Assembly: GCA_013202845.1 (NCBI GenBank) | Contig: JABMPT010000001.1 | Span: 148,389 to 212,388 of the forward strand | DNA: 64,000 nt | Source: Candidatus Woesearchaeota archaeon | GTDB lineage: Archaea; Nanobdellota; Nanobdellia; Woesearchaeales; GCA-2686295 | Reading direction: 5' to 3' | Part shown: piece after piece, positions 45,430 to 58,088 of the stretch | Position numbering within the stretch: position 1 is the first letter of the stretch | Layout of the letters: each line of letters begins with the position of its first letter | The notes under the pieces: generated by a model | What the model saw: the letters and a program-made list of their open reading frames with translations, nothing else | What the model was told of the DNA's origin: nothing | The model's database searches: none | Made by a program: the position numbers and the translations under genes

Positions 45430-46146
45430 TTAAGAATTCCACAACATATCAAAATAGTTTTTGTGAGATTTTACTATTTCTTTATTATTTATTTTTATTG
45501 CAATAGGTTCCTTAGACCATTGAATTAGAAGACAATTATCTCCATATAGAATTGTTGTAGTTGGATTAGTAAACTTATCGTCGACAAATTTATACTCAAG
45601 TAAGGTTCTTTTTTTTAGTTTTCCTTTGAATTTTTTTGGAAAAATTGATTTTTGCAGTATTTTTTTCTCTGCTCTTTGTTTATGCCACAACTCGAAATAG
45701 GGACCGAAGAGTTTTTGGAATTGTAGCTCTGCTGCTATTATTGAGATTGGTTTTTTTGTTTCTAATATTTCCTCAAACAAGATTCTTAGTCCTTTTTTTC
45801 CTGTAAAGATATTAGCTTCTAAAGGTTTTTCAGAGTTGGTGTTAACTTCTTTTATTTCTTTTATCAAGCTATATTTTGTTTTCTTTAAGTACTCCTCTTT
45901 TTCTTTGATTAAAGAAATAATGTACTTAGGATCTTTTGCTTCATACCATTTCACTTTGTTCTTTGTGATGAAAGCAACAACGCCTTTTGCAACCAATCTA
46001 TTAAGTGCTTCATAAACATTTGTCCTGTTGACTTTTGTCTCTAAACTGATTTTATTTGCATAACTACTTCCTCTTCTAAGCAAGTGTAAATATATCTTTA
46101 TCTCTGATGGACTAAAGCCAAGTTTTGAAAGATTTTGTTCGAGCAT
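45430..46146 (-). CDS. TrmB-family transcriptional regulator
   Basis: MLEQNLSKLGFSPSEIKIYLHLLRRGSSYANKISLETKVNRTNVYEALNRLVAKG. Confidence 0.8.
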   Translation of the reverse strand: MLEQNLSKLGFSPSEIKIYLHLLRRGSSYANKISLETKVNRTNVYEALNRLVAKGVVAFITKNKVKWYEAKDPKYIISLIKEKEEYLKKTKYSLIKEIKEVNTNSEKPLEANIFTGKKGLRILFEEILETKKPISIIAAELQFQKLFGPYFELWHKQRAEKKILQKSIFPKKFKGKLKKRTLLEYKFVDDKFTNPTTTILYGDNCLLIQWSKEPIAIKINNKEIVKSHKNYFDMLWNS

Positions 46147-46177
46147 GAAATGGGGAACAATTGAGATGTTTATAACT

Positions 46178-46195
46178 GTTGTGGTGTACTACAAC
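46178..46195. promoter_or_regulatory. Candidate TrmB operator, imperfect palindrome GTTGTGGTGTACTACAAC
   Basis: Between divergent TrmB regulator and ABC transporter operon, just upstream of TATA ctttatatatg. Confidence 0.45.
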
Positions 46196-46253
46196 AACTT
46201 ATCTTTATATATGATTCTACAATCCGATTATTAAAATCATTTGAGGGAATACT

Positions 46254-47249
46254 ATGAAAAAAAACAAAAAAATAATTTTAGTAATATCATTAGCAGTTGT
46301 AATAATATTTGCAGCTTCTCTAGTTTGGCAGTCGAATTCTCCGACAGGAGCTGTTGTCGCTGAACAACTAAATATTCGTGTTGGTTATCTGCCAGTATTA
46401 GTTAATCTTCCATTATTTGTTGCATTAGAAGAAGGATATTTTGAAAAATATAATCTTAGACTAGAAGCTATTGAAGCACAATCTCCAAATCATGTTCTAG
46501 AAGCAATAATTGCAGGGCATTTAGATGGTGCTGGCATATTAGCAGACCCAATTTTGTTTGCAGCAGAAGCAAAATACCCGAATGAAATAAAAATATTTGC
46601 AACAACTGACGAAACTTCAAATAATTATGTGGCATCGATTATTGTAAGAGAGGATTCTGGAATAAACACTATTGAAGATCTAAAAGGAAAAAAGATTGGT
46701 GTTTATACTGGACTTGTTCAAGTATTGTTTTTGAAAAGTATTTTAGCAGGAATGGGGTTTGACCCAGAAACAGATGTAGAGATAGTGCAAATCGCTCCAA
46801 GGTTACAGTTGCAGGGACTAGAGTCTGGACAGTATGATGCATTATCAACAGTTGAGCCATTTGTTACAATAGCAAAAAGCAAAAGTATTGGAGAAGTATT
46901 AATAAAAAATCCTCGAGTAAAATATATTCAAGAACCATTTCCTTCTGTAGCAACTCCAATTTCAACAGAGTTCATAGAAAAACACCCTGAAACTGTAAGA
47001 GCTTACTTATTAGCTTATAGAGACGCAGTTGACTTTATAAGGTCAAATCCTGAAAAAGCTAAAGTCTATCTTGCAAAGTACACACCCATAACAGAAGATG
47101 TTGCGAAGGATGTTACATTACCAAGATTTAATCAGTTTGGAGAGGAAGATAGGGAGAATATTCAAAAATATGCTGATTGGATGCTTGATAAGGGTTTGCT
47201 TAGCAAACAGATTGATGTGAATTCTATGTTTGGTGAATTTGAAGGATGA
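46254..47249 (+). CDS. ABC transporter substrate-binding protein (NMT1/SsuA/ThiY-like)
   Basis: Signal peptide; NIRVGYLPVLVNLPLFVALEEGYFEKYNLRLE; LKGKKIGVYTG. Confidence 0.85.
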   Translation: MKKNKKIILVISLAVVIIFAASLVWQSNSPTGAVVAEQLNIRVGYLPVLVNLPLFVALEEGYFEKYNLRLEAIEAQSPNHVLEAIIAGHLDGAGILADPILFAAEAKYPNEIKIFATTDETSNNYVASIIVREDSGINTIEDLKGKKIGVYTGLVQVLFLKSILAGMGFDPETDVEIVQIAPRLQLQGLESGQYDALSTVEPFVTIAKSKSIGEVLIKNPRVKYIQEPFPSVATPISTEFIEKHPETVRAYLLAYRDAVDFIRSNPEKAKVYLAKYTPITEDVAKDVTLPRFNQFGEEDRENIQKYADWMLDKGLLSKQIDVNSMFGEFEG

Positions 47250-48002
47250 TGTTACAATGCAATCTGTTAGTGTGCAAAGACTTTGCAAGAGTTATAAAAG
47301 TAAATTTGTTTTGAAAAATGTAAATCTTGATATAAAAAAAGGAGAATTAGTTGTTTTATTTGGGGCTAATGGTTGTGGAAAAACAACCTTGTTAAATATT
47401 ATCGCAGGAATAATCCAAGAAGACCGTGGAATTATTAAAATTGAAGGAAAAGAACCAAATAAAGAAAAAATAGGTTATGTCTTTCAAAATTATAGGGATT
47501 CTCTTCTTCCATGGAGAACTAATTTAGAAAATATCGCATTTCCATTAGAATTAACAGGTATTACAAAAAATAGAAGATGCAAAAAAGCAAAAGTTCTGAT
47601 TAAGGAATTTGATTTGCCATTACCATTAAACAACTATCCGTATCAAAGTAGTGGAGGAGAGCAGCAACTAGTTGCATTGCTGCGAGAAGTTATTGCGGAG
47701 CCATCATTGATTTTAATGGATGAGCCATTCTCAGCATTGCATCAGTCAAGTAAAGAATACTTAAGGGTTAAGTTACAAGAAATTTGGAAGAAACTTGGTT
47801 TAACAGTTCTTTTTGTTTCTCATGATATCACTGAAGCACTGCAATTAGCTGATCGTGTGCTTGTTATGAGTTCTAATCCAGGCAGAATTGTTAAACAATT
47901 CAATGTTAATTTCCAAAGACCAAGAAGAAGTAAACTTGTTTATTCAAAACAATTCTCTTCTCTAAGAAAAAAAATACTATTATATATGGAGAAAGATGTT
48001 CT

Positions 48003-48006
<4 letters not shown>
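47230..48006 (+). CDS. ABC transporter ATP-binding protein (nitrate/sulfonate/thiamine-precursor type)
   Basis: Walker A GANGCGKTT; SSGGEQQLVALLREVIAEPSLILMDEPFSAL. Confidence 0.92.
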
Positions 48007-50662
<2,656 letters not shown>

Positions 50663-50853
50663 TTAGAACCCTATATTAATGAGTCTAGGGTTCTTTAAAA
50701 AAGTTTCGTTTGAATTCTGGCGTTTCAGAGCTTCTACTTAAAGAATTTTAAGGTTTCAGGGTTTAGAATTCTGGCGTTTTAGAGGTTGTAGAAGGGTATT
50801 TAATAGTTTTGTAATATTACTTTTCAACATCCCGTTCGGGACACTCTTTAACT

Positions 50854-51636
50854 TTAGGTTACCAAGAACTCTTCTACTCTTTCCCTAAACTCTTCCGAGC
50901 CCCATATATCATTATGCCCTCTACCTTCTATCAGTGCATACTCTTTTTTTTCTGTAGTAATTTCTTCATATAACTTCTTTGAGTGTTTGTGTGGGATGAT
51001 AAAGTCTTTGTCGCCATGGATTATTAGTACGCGGCCTTTATAGTTTTGCAGCCACTTTACATTGTCATATTTTTCTCTTAGTAGTATTGTTGGGGGGTAT
51101 ATCCTGTATTTTGTTCTTGCTACGTCGGTTAATGAGCTAAAGCTTGTTGTGAGTATGAGGTTGTCTACTCCGCCAAGGAAAGCATGATAACTCGCTGCTC
51201 CTGAGCCTATGCTTTGTCCGTAGATGGTGGTGTCCCTAAACTTTTTTTCTTTTAGATAGTCATGTACGTTCTCTACATCTTTTAGTATTAGTTCTCTGGA
51301 GGGTTTTCTTTCATCATTAGAAAATCCTGCGTATTCAACGAATATTATAGAGGCATTTGTTTTTTCAAATGTTGTTTTTATGCTGCTCCTGTCGCATGCC
51401 GACCCTGCGTTTCCGTGATAATATACAACTACTTTTTCAGAACCCTCCTTATAATACATCCTTGTCCCTTTGTGATTAATCTTCTCATAGTCGACGAAGC
51501 CTGCACAATCCTCAAAGTTCTGATTGTTTGGAAAGTACAGCATGGATTTCTGGTTGAAGAACAGGAATATCCCAAATAGCACATAGGTTATTGCAAACAC
51601 GATAAGAATATTAATTATGGCCACCCTTAAGTCCAT
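50854..51636 (-). CDS. Alpha/beta hydrolase (serine aminopeptidase-like), membrane-anchored
   Basis: N-terminal TM; VVYYHGNAGSACDR, TIYGQSIGSGAASY, LIIHGDKDFIIP, EGRGHND. Likely leaderless ATG at 51636 with TATA tttataaat ~25 bp upstream; the ORF-track start is 51702. Confidence 0.82.
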   Translation of the reverse strand: MDLRVAIINILIVFAITYVLFGIFLFFNQKSMLYFPNNQNFEDCAGFVDYEKINHKGTRMYYKEGSEKVVVYYHGNAGSACDRSSIKTTFEKTNASIIFVEYAGFSNDERKPSRELILKDVENVHDYLKEKKFRDTTIYGQSIGSGAASYHAFLGGVDNLILTTSFSSLTDVARTKYRIYPPTILLREKYDNVKWLQNYKGRVLIIHGDKDFIIPHKHSKKLYEEITTEKKEYALIEGRGHNDIWGSEEFRERVEEFLVT

Positions 51637-51921
51637 GTTGTTCATATAGAAAGGAGTATTTATAAATCTAATGTCCCTAATTATCAACAAAACCATACGC
51701 ATACCGCTCGGGGCATATCTTTACCTTCGTTCTATTTTGGGGCTTTTTCTTTTTTTGAAATGATCATTATTTTTTTATCTGTTTTTCACAATCTTGCAGA
51801 TTTATTCTCTGAAGAAGAAATAGATGTTAATGTTAAACAAGCACGGTTTAATAAGATAACAAATACTTTTGATATGCCTGTAGAAACTGATGACAGACGA
51901 GCTTTCATAAAACGAGTTTGA

Positions 51922-52482
51922 TTAGTTTTTACTCATATGTTTATACGCTTCTTGAAGATGTTTTTCAAAACTATCTTTTGTTTTTCTGGTTATAATTCTA
52001 TTATTAACGTCTAATCTTGCTATAACTCCTTTGTCGATTTCTGGTTCAAAGTGAGTTTTACCATCAAGATTCCAAAAATTAACACAACCCGAATCATATA
52101 ACATGAATCCATTTCTTAATTCTAAAGGGACAGTGTAGATTTGAAAGAAAGCGTTATTTTCAGCTATTTCTGCAAGTTCAGGGAATTTAATATTACTGGG
52201 AAATATGGCTTGAATATGAATTTTCCTCTTATGGCAATTATCTCCTTTGACAGCTTCATCAATTGTTTTAATAGTCTCAGGGTCTGTCATGAATACTTCA
52301 TCATAACCTAAGATTTTTATGTAATCTTTTGAATAATAAATATTTCTTTGTTGAATAAGGAAATAGTCTTCTTGAGATATAGGTATATTTTCTTCTTCTA
52401 TAGCAGGATATGAGCTTAAAAAGAATTTATCAATTGTAGTTTTAATTCTGTGACCAAGATTTGTATTCATATTACTTCCCAA
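51922..52482 (-). CDS. Hypothetical protein (186 aa)
   Basis: Single ORF, no family recognised. Confidence 0.6.
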   Translation of the reverse strand: MGSNMNTNLGHRIKTTIDKFFLSSYPAIEEENIPISQEDYFLIQQRNIYYSKDYIKILGYDEVFMTDPETIKTIDEAVKGDNCHKRKIHIQAIFPSNIKFPELAEIAENNAFFQIYTVPLELRNGFMLYDSGCVNFWNLDGKTHFEPEIDKGVIARLDVNNRIITRKTKDSFEKHLQEAYKHMSKN

Positions 52483-52605
52483 GAAATAGTAATTTCTCTA
52501 ATTATATAAATATTACGAAAAATTTATTTATTGGATTTGAACATGATCTGCTCCGACGCACTCTTTCCTAAACATTTTAATATTTCTCCTCACTACCTTG
52601 TTTGA

Positions 52606-54597
52606 ATGGGGGGATTGGAAGGTATTGTTGAGAAAAGTGATAGGTGGTTTACAGATCATCCTAAAACTACTTCTTTATTAACAGGTATTGGTATTTTCTC
52701 ACTTTTTGAAGGAGGATTTTTACTTGTTGACAACTTAGCTCCTGATAGAGGAATAGCTGATAATTCTTTGATAAAAAGTGGAATTGTAGGGACTTTGTTT
52801 TCATTCTACTGCCATAATGTTTATCTTAAAGGAAAAATAGCTTTGGAAGAGCTTGGACTAAGTTACCAGAAAGTAAAGGAGTATTTTAAGAGAAGAAAAT
52901 TAGATTTGAAAAAACAAGATGTTTCTTTTTTTGCAAATATTAAGGATAGAATCCTTGAACATCCAAAAACAGTTGGTATTTTAGGTGCTGGTTTGACTTT
53001 GGCACATCTAATCAGAACTGGTATCAATAGTCGTGGCTTGGATGGTTTCATCGACAATGTTTCTGATAATTATGGTGTTATGATTCCTGTAACAGCACTT
53101 ACTTTAGGAGTTGCATATAGGGTTGTAAGTTCAATAGATAGTTATCTTGGAGGCCTTTTTCATTCTTCAAATTATCCTTCTTTCAAGAACCAGTTAAGAT
53201 TTAAGCGTGCAAAAAAGAAAGGTGATATGGTGCTTATGAAAGAGATTGCATTGGAAACTCCTTATGATGCATGGCTTTATGAATATGCAGGTGTATGTGT
53301 TGACAAGGGAGATTATTTTGAAGCTCTGGATGTTCTTAAGCAAGTTTATGATAAAAATAAACCAGATCAGTTTTTTTCTGCTAATAGAACTTTTGATTTT
53401 ATGAATTTTCGAGAGAGGCTTGTAAAGCATCTTCAAAACCTTAAAGCCAATGAGAGATCATTTTCTGATCGTTTGAAAATAGCTTTGGATTATATGAGAC
53501 TAGGTGAGAAGCAAAAAGCTATGGATATGGTTCATGGTTTTGTTGAAGTAACAAGAAGTGATGAACTAGCACTAAGCGCTGATGTTAGTGAGGCTGTTTT
53601 TCTTCATAATATTGGTGAGAGAGAAAGGTTTAGAGGAAAAGTCTTTAGTATTATTAAAGAAGAACTGGATAAATTAGTCTTTAGTGTTGATGGATATTGT
53701 TTCATTGATGATAATGATTTTACGAGACATGCTCTTGCTCTGAAAAGGAGTAATACCAAAAGAGATTTAGATGATGAGAGAAAGTACACTGGCAGTATAA
53801 AAACTTCTTTTGATGAAGTAAATGATGAATCACGATTTAGAATCATAGATCCTTTTGAGATAGTAGGTTTGAACTCTTATTATTATGGAGCTATGAATTT
53901 CGAAGTTGGTGAACCTTTATATCGATTAATGCAATCTAGAGATGGGATAAATGTTTTGAAGGATGTTGCCAGGTTCATGGCTCGAATTCATGGAGCTAAC
54001 AAGCTTTTTGACCCTGTTCAAGAGAGCACATACAAACAAGAATTGCTTTCAAGAACTCAGAATGTTACTGATTCACGAGTTATTGAAGCGATGACTTATA
54101 TAGAGAACAACCTTGATTTTTTGTTGGAGGATTTTGAGTCAATACCAAGGGTTGTTGACGTCGATGGTCATAGGTTCAATTGGATTGTAGGAGATCATTA
54201 TACAAAGATTGATAATGAAAAAAGAAATCCGACTCCTCCTCTGTTTGAATGCTCCAAATTATTGGAGCAGGGTAATTCAATACCTTTTACTGAAGAAGGA
54301 GATCAACTAAAAGATGGTGTGCTTTTGGAATATTATCGCGAGTTGTCTAACTTTCACAGCATAATGCCTTTTGATGAATTTGTCTTCTATAAGCTTAAAT
54401 CCGATGTTGTTAAAGCAGTTTCTTTTTCCTTATTTGCGCTTGATCAACCATCTAAATATAAAGTAGCTGATGAGTTCTTGGATAATGCTATTCACTCTAT
54501 CAATCGTCTTGATGATTATTTTGTTTTAAAACAAGATACTGCTTGTCTCAAAGAAACAAAGAGAGGTGTTGCTGCTCTAAGAACTGTTTTGGTCTAG
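52606..54597 (+). CDS. Hypothetical membrane protein with TPR-like middle and possible kinase-like C-terminal region
   Basis: 663 aa; ARFMARIHGANK... and VDVDGHRFNWIVGDHYTKIDNEKRNPTPP loosely resemble APH-type phosphotransferases. Confidence 0.65.
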   Translation: MGGLEGIVEKSDRWFTDHPKTTSLLTGIGIFSLFEGGFLLVDNLAPDRGIADNSLIKSGIVGTLFSFYCHNVYLKGKIALEELGLSYQKVKEYFKRRKLDLKKQDVSFFANIKDRILEHPKTVGILGAGLTLAHLIRTGINSRGLDGFIDNVSDNYGVMIPVTALTLGVAYRVVSSIDSYLGGLFHSSNYPSFKNQLRFKRAKKKGDMVLMKEIALETPYDAWLYEYAGVCVDKGDYFEALDVLKQVYDKNKPDQFFSANRTFDFMNFRERLVKHLQNLKANERSFSDRLKIALDYMRLGEKQKAMDMVHGFVEVTRSDELALSADVSEAVFLHNIGERERFRGKVFSIIKEELDKLVFSVDGYCFIDDNDFTRHALALKRSNTKRDLDDERKYTGSIKTSFDEVNDESRFRIIDPFEIVGLNSYYYGAMNFEVGEPLYRLMQSRDGINVLKDVARFMARIHGANKLFDPVQESTYKQELLSRTQNVTDSRVIEAMTYIENNLDFLLEDFESIPRVVDVDGHRFNWIVGDHYTKIDNEKRNPTPPLFECSKLLEQGNSIPFTEEGDQLKDGVLLEYYRELSNFHSIMPFDEFVFYKLKSDVVKAVSFSLFALDQPSKYKVADEFLDNAIHSINRLDDYFVLKQDTACLKETKRGVAALRTVLV

Positions 54598-55154
54598 ATT
54601 TTTTCCATGTATTGTTTTAGTCTTGGTATGTATATATCTAGAACTTTCTTTTTTTGATAATCAAAGATGACTGGAATTTCGTTGCTAGCGTCGGGAATTT
54701 CTGATTTCATCTCTTCTAATCTGTATTTGTCCATGAAAACCACGAAATGTTCTTTCTGAGGCCTCTTTTTAGCGTCTGTGAATTCATAGTATATTCTCAG
54801 TTTTACTTTCTCTCCTTTAGCTTCTGGCTCTATGGTTTCATATTCTTTTGTAACGTCTTCCACTTGTGTAACAACTGCTATTGCAAGTTCTACTCCTTTG
54901 TCAAAGGATATTACTGTTTTGTATCCTAAGAATATTGTTAATGCAAATAACACTACTAATATCATGATATTGAACAAAGAATAGTTTTGTACTGTTATTA
55001 TTGCCAAGAGGCTGAAAATGAATATCAAGAAAACAATGAGTGCACCGATTGAGAAACTGGTTAGTCTTATCAAGAATTGTTTATTGTCTATATATGCTTC
55101 CACTTCTTCCTGACTAGGGTCAGGAAATATTTTAAGTGTGATCTCACCTTCCAT
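54594..55154 (-). CDS. Hypothetical membrane protein
   Basis: 186 aa, TM helices. Confidence 0.65.
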   Translation of the reverse strand: MEGEITLKIFPDPSQEEVEAYIDNKQFLIRLTSFSIGALIVFLIFIFSLLAIITVQNYSLFNIMILVVLFALTIFLGYKTVISFDKGVELAIAVVTQVEDVTKEYETIEPEAKGEKVKLRIYYEFTDAKKRPQKEHFVVFMDKYRLEEMKSEIPDASNEIPVIFDYQKKKVLDIYIPRLKQYMEKI

Positions 55155-55156
55155 TT

Positions 55157-56062
55157 TTATATCTTTGTCGTGTAATATGGTCCGTAAAGATTGCTTATCA
55201 TCTTTATCAGACCTGACAGATTAAATATTAAAAATAATTCCTCTCTTTGTACTGTGTTTACTAATACCTCTACTTTCTTATTTAATTCTTTCTTCTTTTT
55301 CTGGAATTCTGTTGCTTTTTCTTTTTCGAATTTATAGAATAGTTTATGGAATAATTCTAGAAATAGGTTTGTCTCTTCATACAGTTCAAGTGTTTCATTG
55401 CTTGTTTTTATCTTGTTCTGAATAAAATGTTCTATTATCTCGTTGTAATAATCACCAATTTTTTCCATATCCCTTATTATGACGTAGTAGAACTGTGTTT
55501 TCCTGTAGTTCTTGTATCCTTTTTTGTTTAGAACCCTTTTACAGAAGTCTGTGAATTTGTCGACGCTGTTCTCCAATGGTAGCAGGTCTTTTAGTTTCTC
55601 CACATCTTTATTTTTAATCGCTTCCAAGCTGCTCTTTGCCATGTCTTCAAGTATGTAAAATGTTCTTCTCAGTATTGTCTCGAATTCCTCTTCAAGAGCT
55701 ACTGAGACATTCTTTATCTCTACATAGTTTTCTCCTTGGTCAACTATCTCGAATCCCATCAAGTCTGGGACCTTTCCCTGTATTTTTTTGTACACTTCTC
55801 TGTCTCTGTAGTTAATTCTGACTTCGTCTATTCCTGCTTGGTAGATGTAAGCTATATACAAGGGATCATATGAGCCAAGTTCTTCTGTGTCCAGAATTAT
55901 TTTTTCTGTTTTCCTTGCTTTTTCTGTGCTTACTATCAGTCTCTTCTCTTCTTCCTCTATGTCCAGCTCATCTCCTTTCTCTACATTGTTTTTTTTTGCC
56001 CACTTGCTTGGAAGCGATACAACTAATGTTTTTCCTGCAAGCTGGATTGCTTTTCTCTTCAT
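55157..56062 (-). CDS. AbrB/PhoU-domain phosphate uptake regulator-like protein
   Basis: MKRKAIQLAGKTLVVSLPSKWAKKNNVEKGDELDIEEEEKRLIVS (AbrB-like) followed by PhoU-like helices. Confidence 0.8.
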   Translation of the reverse strand: MKRKAIQLAGKTLVVSLPSKWAKKNNVEKGDELDIEEEEKRLIVSTEKARKTEKIILDTEELGSYDPLYIAYIYQAGIDEVRINYRDREVYKKIQGKVPDLMGFEIVDQGENYVEIKNVSVALEEEFETILRRTFYILEDMAKSSLEAIKNKDVEKLKDLLPLENSVDKFTDFCKRVLNKKGYKNYRKTQFYYVIIRDMEKIGDYYNEIIEHFIQNKIKTSNETLELYEETNLFLELFHKLFYKFEKEKATEFQKKKKELNKKVEVLVNTVQREELFLIFNLSGLIKMISNLYGPYYTTKI

Positions 56063-56223
56063 ATTACTCTAATAAACCTTTTATTATATAAATTTTTTGG
56101 AATTATATAATTATATAGTGGTATATAAGTTATAAGGAAAAATTATATATTTTATTTTCCGGTGATATATATTGTTTTTCCGATTTGTGCGGAAAATGTT
56201 TAACAAAATCGGAGGTGATTTGT

Positions 56224-56691
56224 ATGGACAAAAAGGACAAAATTTTTTTGACACACCTGAGAAATAATGCAAGAGAAACACTAACAGTAATAAGCAGAAA
56301 GACAGGAATACCAATATCGACGCTCTACGACAGGTTAAAAGCACAGGAAAAAGACATCATAACAAAGCACACAACCCTAATTGATTTTGCAAAGCTAGGT
56401 TATCTCTGCAAAGCAAATGTCACAATAAAGGTTGACATAGCAGACAGGGATATAGTAAAGGACTATTTATTATGCCAGAACTGTGTTAATTCATTGTTCA
56501 AGATAAACAATGGCTTTGACTTTTTGATAGAAGGAGTTTTCAAGCATGTCAAGGAGATGGAAGACTTCATGGAGACATTTGAAAGGAAATTCAAGGTATT
56601 GGATAAGAATGTGCATTACATTATAGAAGATATCAAAAGAGAAGCATTCATGGCTGATCCGCAGATGATTGATATTCTGCAGACAAGTTAA
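56224..56691 (+). CDS. Lrp/AsnC-like winged-helix transcriptional regulator
   Basis: MDKKDKIFLTHLRNNARETLTVISRKTGIPISTLYDRLKAQEKDII; GAGGTGA SD-like motif upstream of ATG 56224. Confidence 0.75.
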   Translation: MDKKDKIFLTHLRNNARETLTVISRKTGIPISTLYDRLKAQEKDIITKHTTLIDFAKLGYLCKANVTIKVDIADRDIVKDYLLCQNCVNSLFKINNGFDFLIEGVFKHVKEMEDFMETFERKFKVLDKNVHYIIEDIKREAFMADPQMIDILQTS

Positions 56692-56700
56692 GAAAAAATA

Positions 56701-56792
56701 TGGCCTTCACGTTTTTTGGGGGATCATTGGGGGTGATGCAAAACACGGTGAAGGCCAAGAAAGAAGCTTGACCTTGTTGTATTAAAACAACA
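56701..56792. other. Intergenic structured element: two hairpins between convergent genes
   Basis: TGGCCTTCAC/GTGAAGGCCA perfect 10-bp inverted repeat (56701-56710/56748-56757) with inner GTTTT/AAAAC pairing; second IR TTGTTGT..ACAACAA (~56778-56796). Confidence 0.5.
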
Positions 56793-56820
56793 AATATAAA
56801 ATAAAAAAATTATAGTGAGC

Positions 56821-57897
56821 TTACCTCACTATTTCTATGCCTAACTCTTCTGACATTGCTTGCTGTTGGGCTACTGTTTGCTTGTTTGTCAATCTGCCTA
56901 GTATCCATGGGCTCTTGACACCAGTTATGATTGTCATAACTGTAATCTTGCCTTTCATGCTCTCAAGCACACGAGCACCCCAGATGACATTTGCATCGTC
57001 ATCCATGCTCTCTGTGACCAGCTCTCCAACTTGGCTGATCTCGTCCAATGTCATGTCAGGTCCACCTGAAACATGTATAATTGCTCCTGTAGCTCCTTCA
57101 TAGCTAATATCTAATAGTGGGTTGCTAAGAGCTCCTTTAACTGCTTCCTCTACTCTGTTATTGGTGTCACTTGCTCCTACTCCAATAGCAGCAACCCCTC
57201 CATCTGTCATAATGGTTTTTACATCCGCATAGTCCAGGTTCACCAGGGAAGGTATCGCGATGGTTTCTACAATTCCCTTAATCATAGTTGCTATCAACTC
57301 GTTTGCTACGGCAAAAGCCTGCTGTACAGGTAAGTTACCTGCTATCTGCACAAGTCTGTTGTTGTCAATTACGATCACTGTATCTGATTGTTGTCTCAGT
57401 TGTTGTAGTCCAAACTCTGCTTTGTCAACTCTAGCCCTTTCAATATTGAAAGGCATCGTCACTGTTCCGATCACTATAGCTCCTGCGTCTTTGGCAACAT
57501 TTGCAATCACTGGAGAAGCTCCTGTTCCAGTTCCTCCACCCATGCCCGCGCAAACGAACACCATGTCAGAACCTTTCAAGGCTTCCTTCACTTCCTGCAG
57601 ACTTTCTTGTGCCGCTTCTGCACCTCTCTCCGGGAATCCTCCGCAACCTAGTCCTTTTGTCACGTCCTTTCCTAGCAAGAACTTTCTGTCCGCTTCAATG
57701 ATATTGAGATGTTGTTGATCAGTATTACATCCTAAAATTTCGGCACCTTTTATGCCTTTTTTGTAAAGCCAGTTAATCATATTATTACCGGCTCCTCCTA
57801 CGCCAATTACTTTAATATTGGCTTGCCCGACGTCTAAATCGTCGTATTGCTGATTCGTTGTCTCTTGTTTCTCTGTATTGTTTACAACAAAGTCCAT
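56821..57897 (-). CDS. ftsZ: Cell division protein FtsZ
   Basis: IKVIGVGGAGNNMINW, VFVCAGMGGGTGTGASPV, NVIWGARV. Confidence 0.95.
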   Translation of the reverse strand: MDFVVNNTEKQETTNQQYDDLDVGQANIKVIGVGGAGNNMINWLYKKGIKGAEILGCNTDQQHLNIIEADRKFLLGKDVTKGLGCGGFPERGAEAAQESLQEVKEALKGSDMVFVCAGMGGGTGTGASPVIANVAKDAGAIVIGTVTMPFNIERARVDKAEFGLQQLRQQSDTVIVIDNNRLVQIAGNLPVQQAFAVANELIATMIKGIVETIAIPSLVNLDYADVKTIMTDGGVAAIGVGASDTNNRVEEAVKGALSNPLLDISYEGATGAIIHVSGGPDMTLDEISQVGELVTESMDDDANVIWGARVLESMKGKITVMTIITGVKSPWILGRLTNKQTVAQQQAMSEELGIEIVR

Positions 57898-58029
57898 TTT
57901 CGTTTGCCCCCTGTGTGGTTTTTTTTGTGGTCTAAGTCCTCTTTGTGTATAGTGTAATATGTATTTAGGAAACCCTAAATCTTTATAATTAACTTATACT
58001 ATACTTACCTCTAGAAACAGAAATTTTTT

Positions 58030-58088
58030 TCGCCAAAAACTCAAACTTAGTCGCCAAACATGGTTTGAGCGTGTTCTCGCCAAAACAC
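58030..58088. promoter_or_regulatory. Triple TCGCCAAA motif array upstream of ftsZ
   Basis: TCGCCAAA at 58030-58037, 58051-58058, 58077-58084; the second and third copies lie within inverted repeats CTCAAAC..GTTTGAG and GTGTT..AACAC. Confidence 0.5.
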
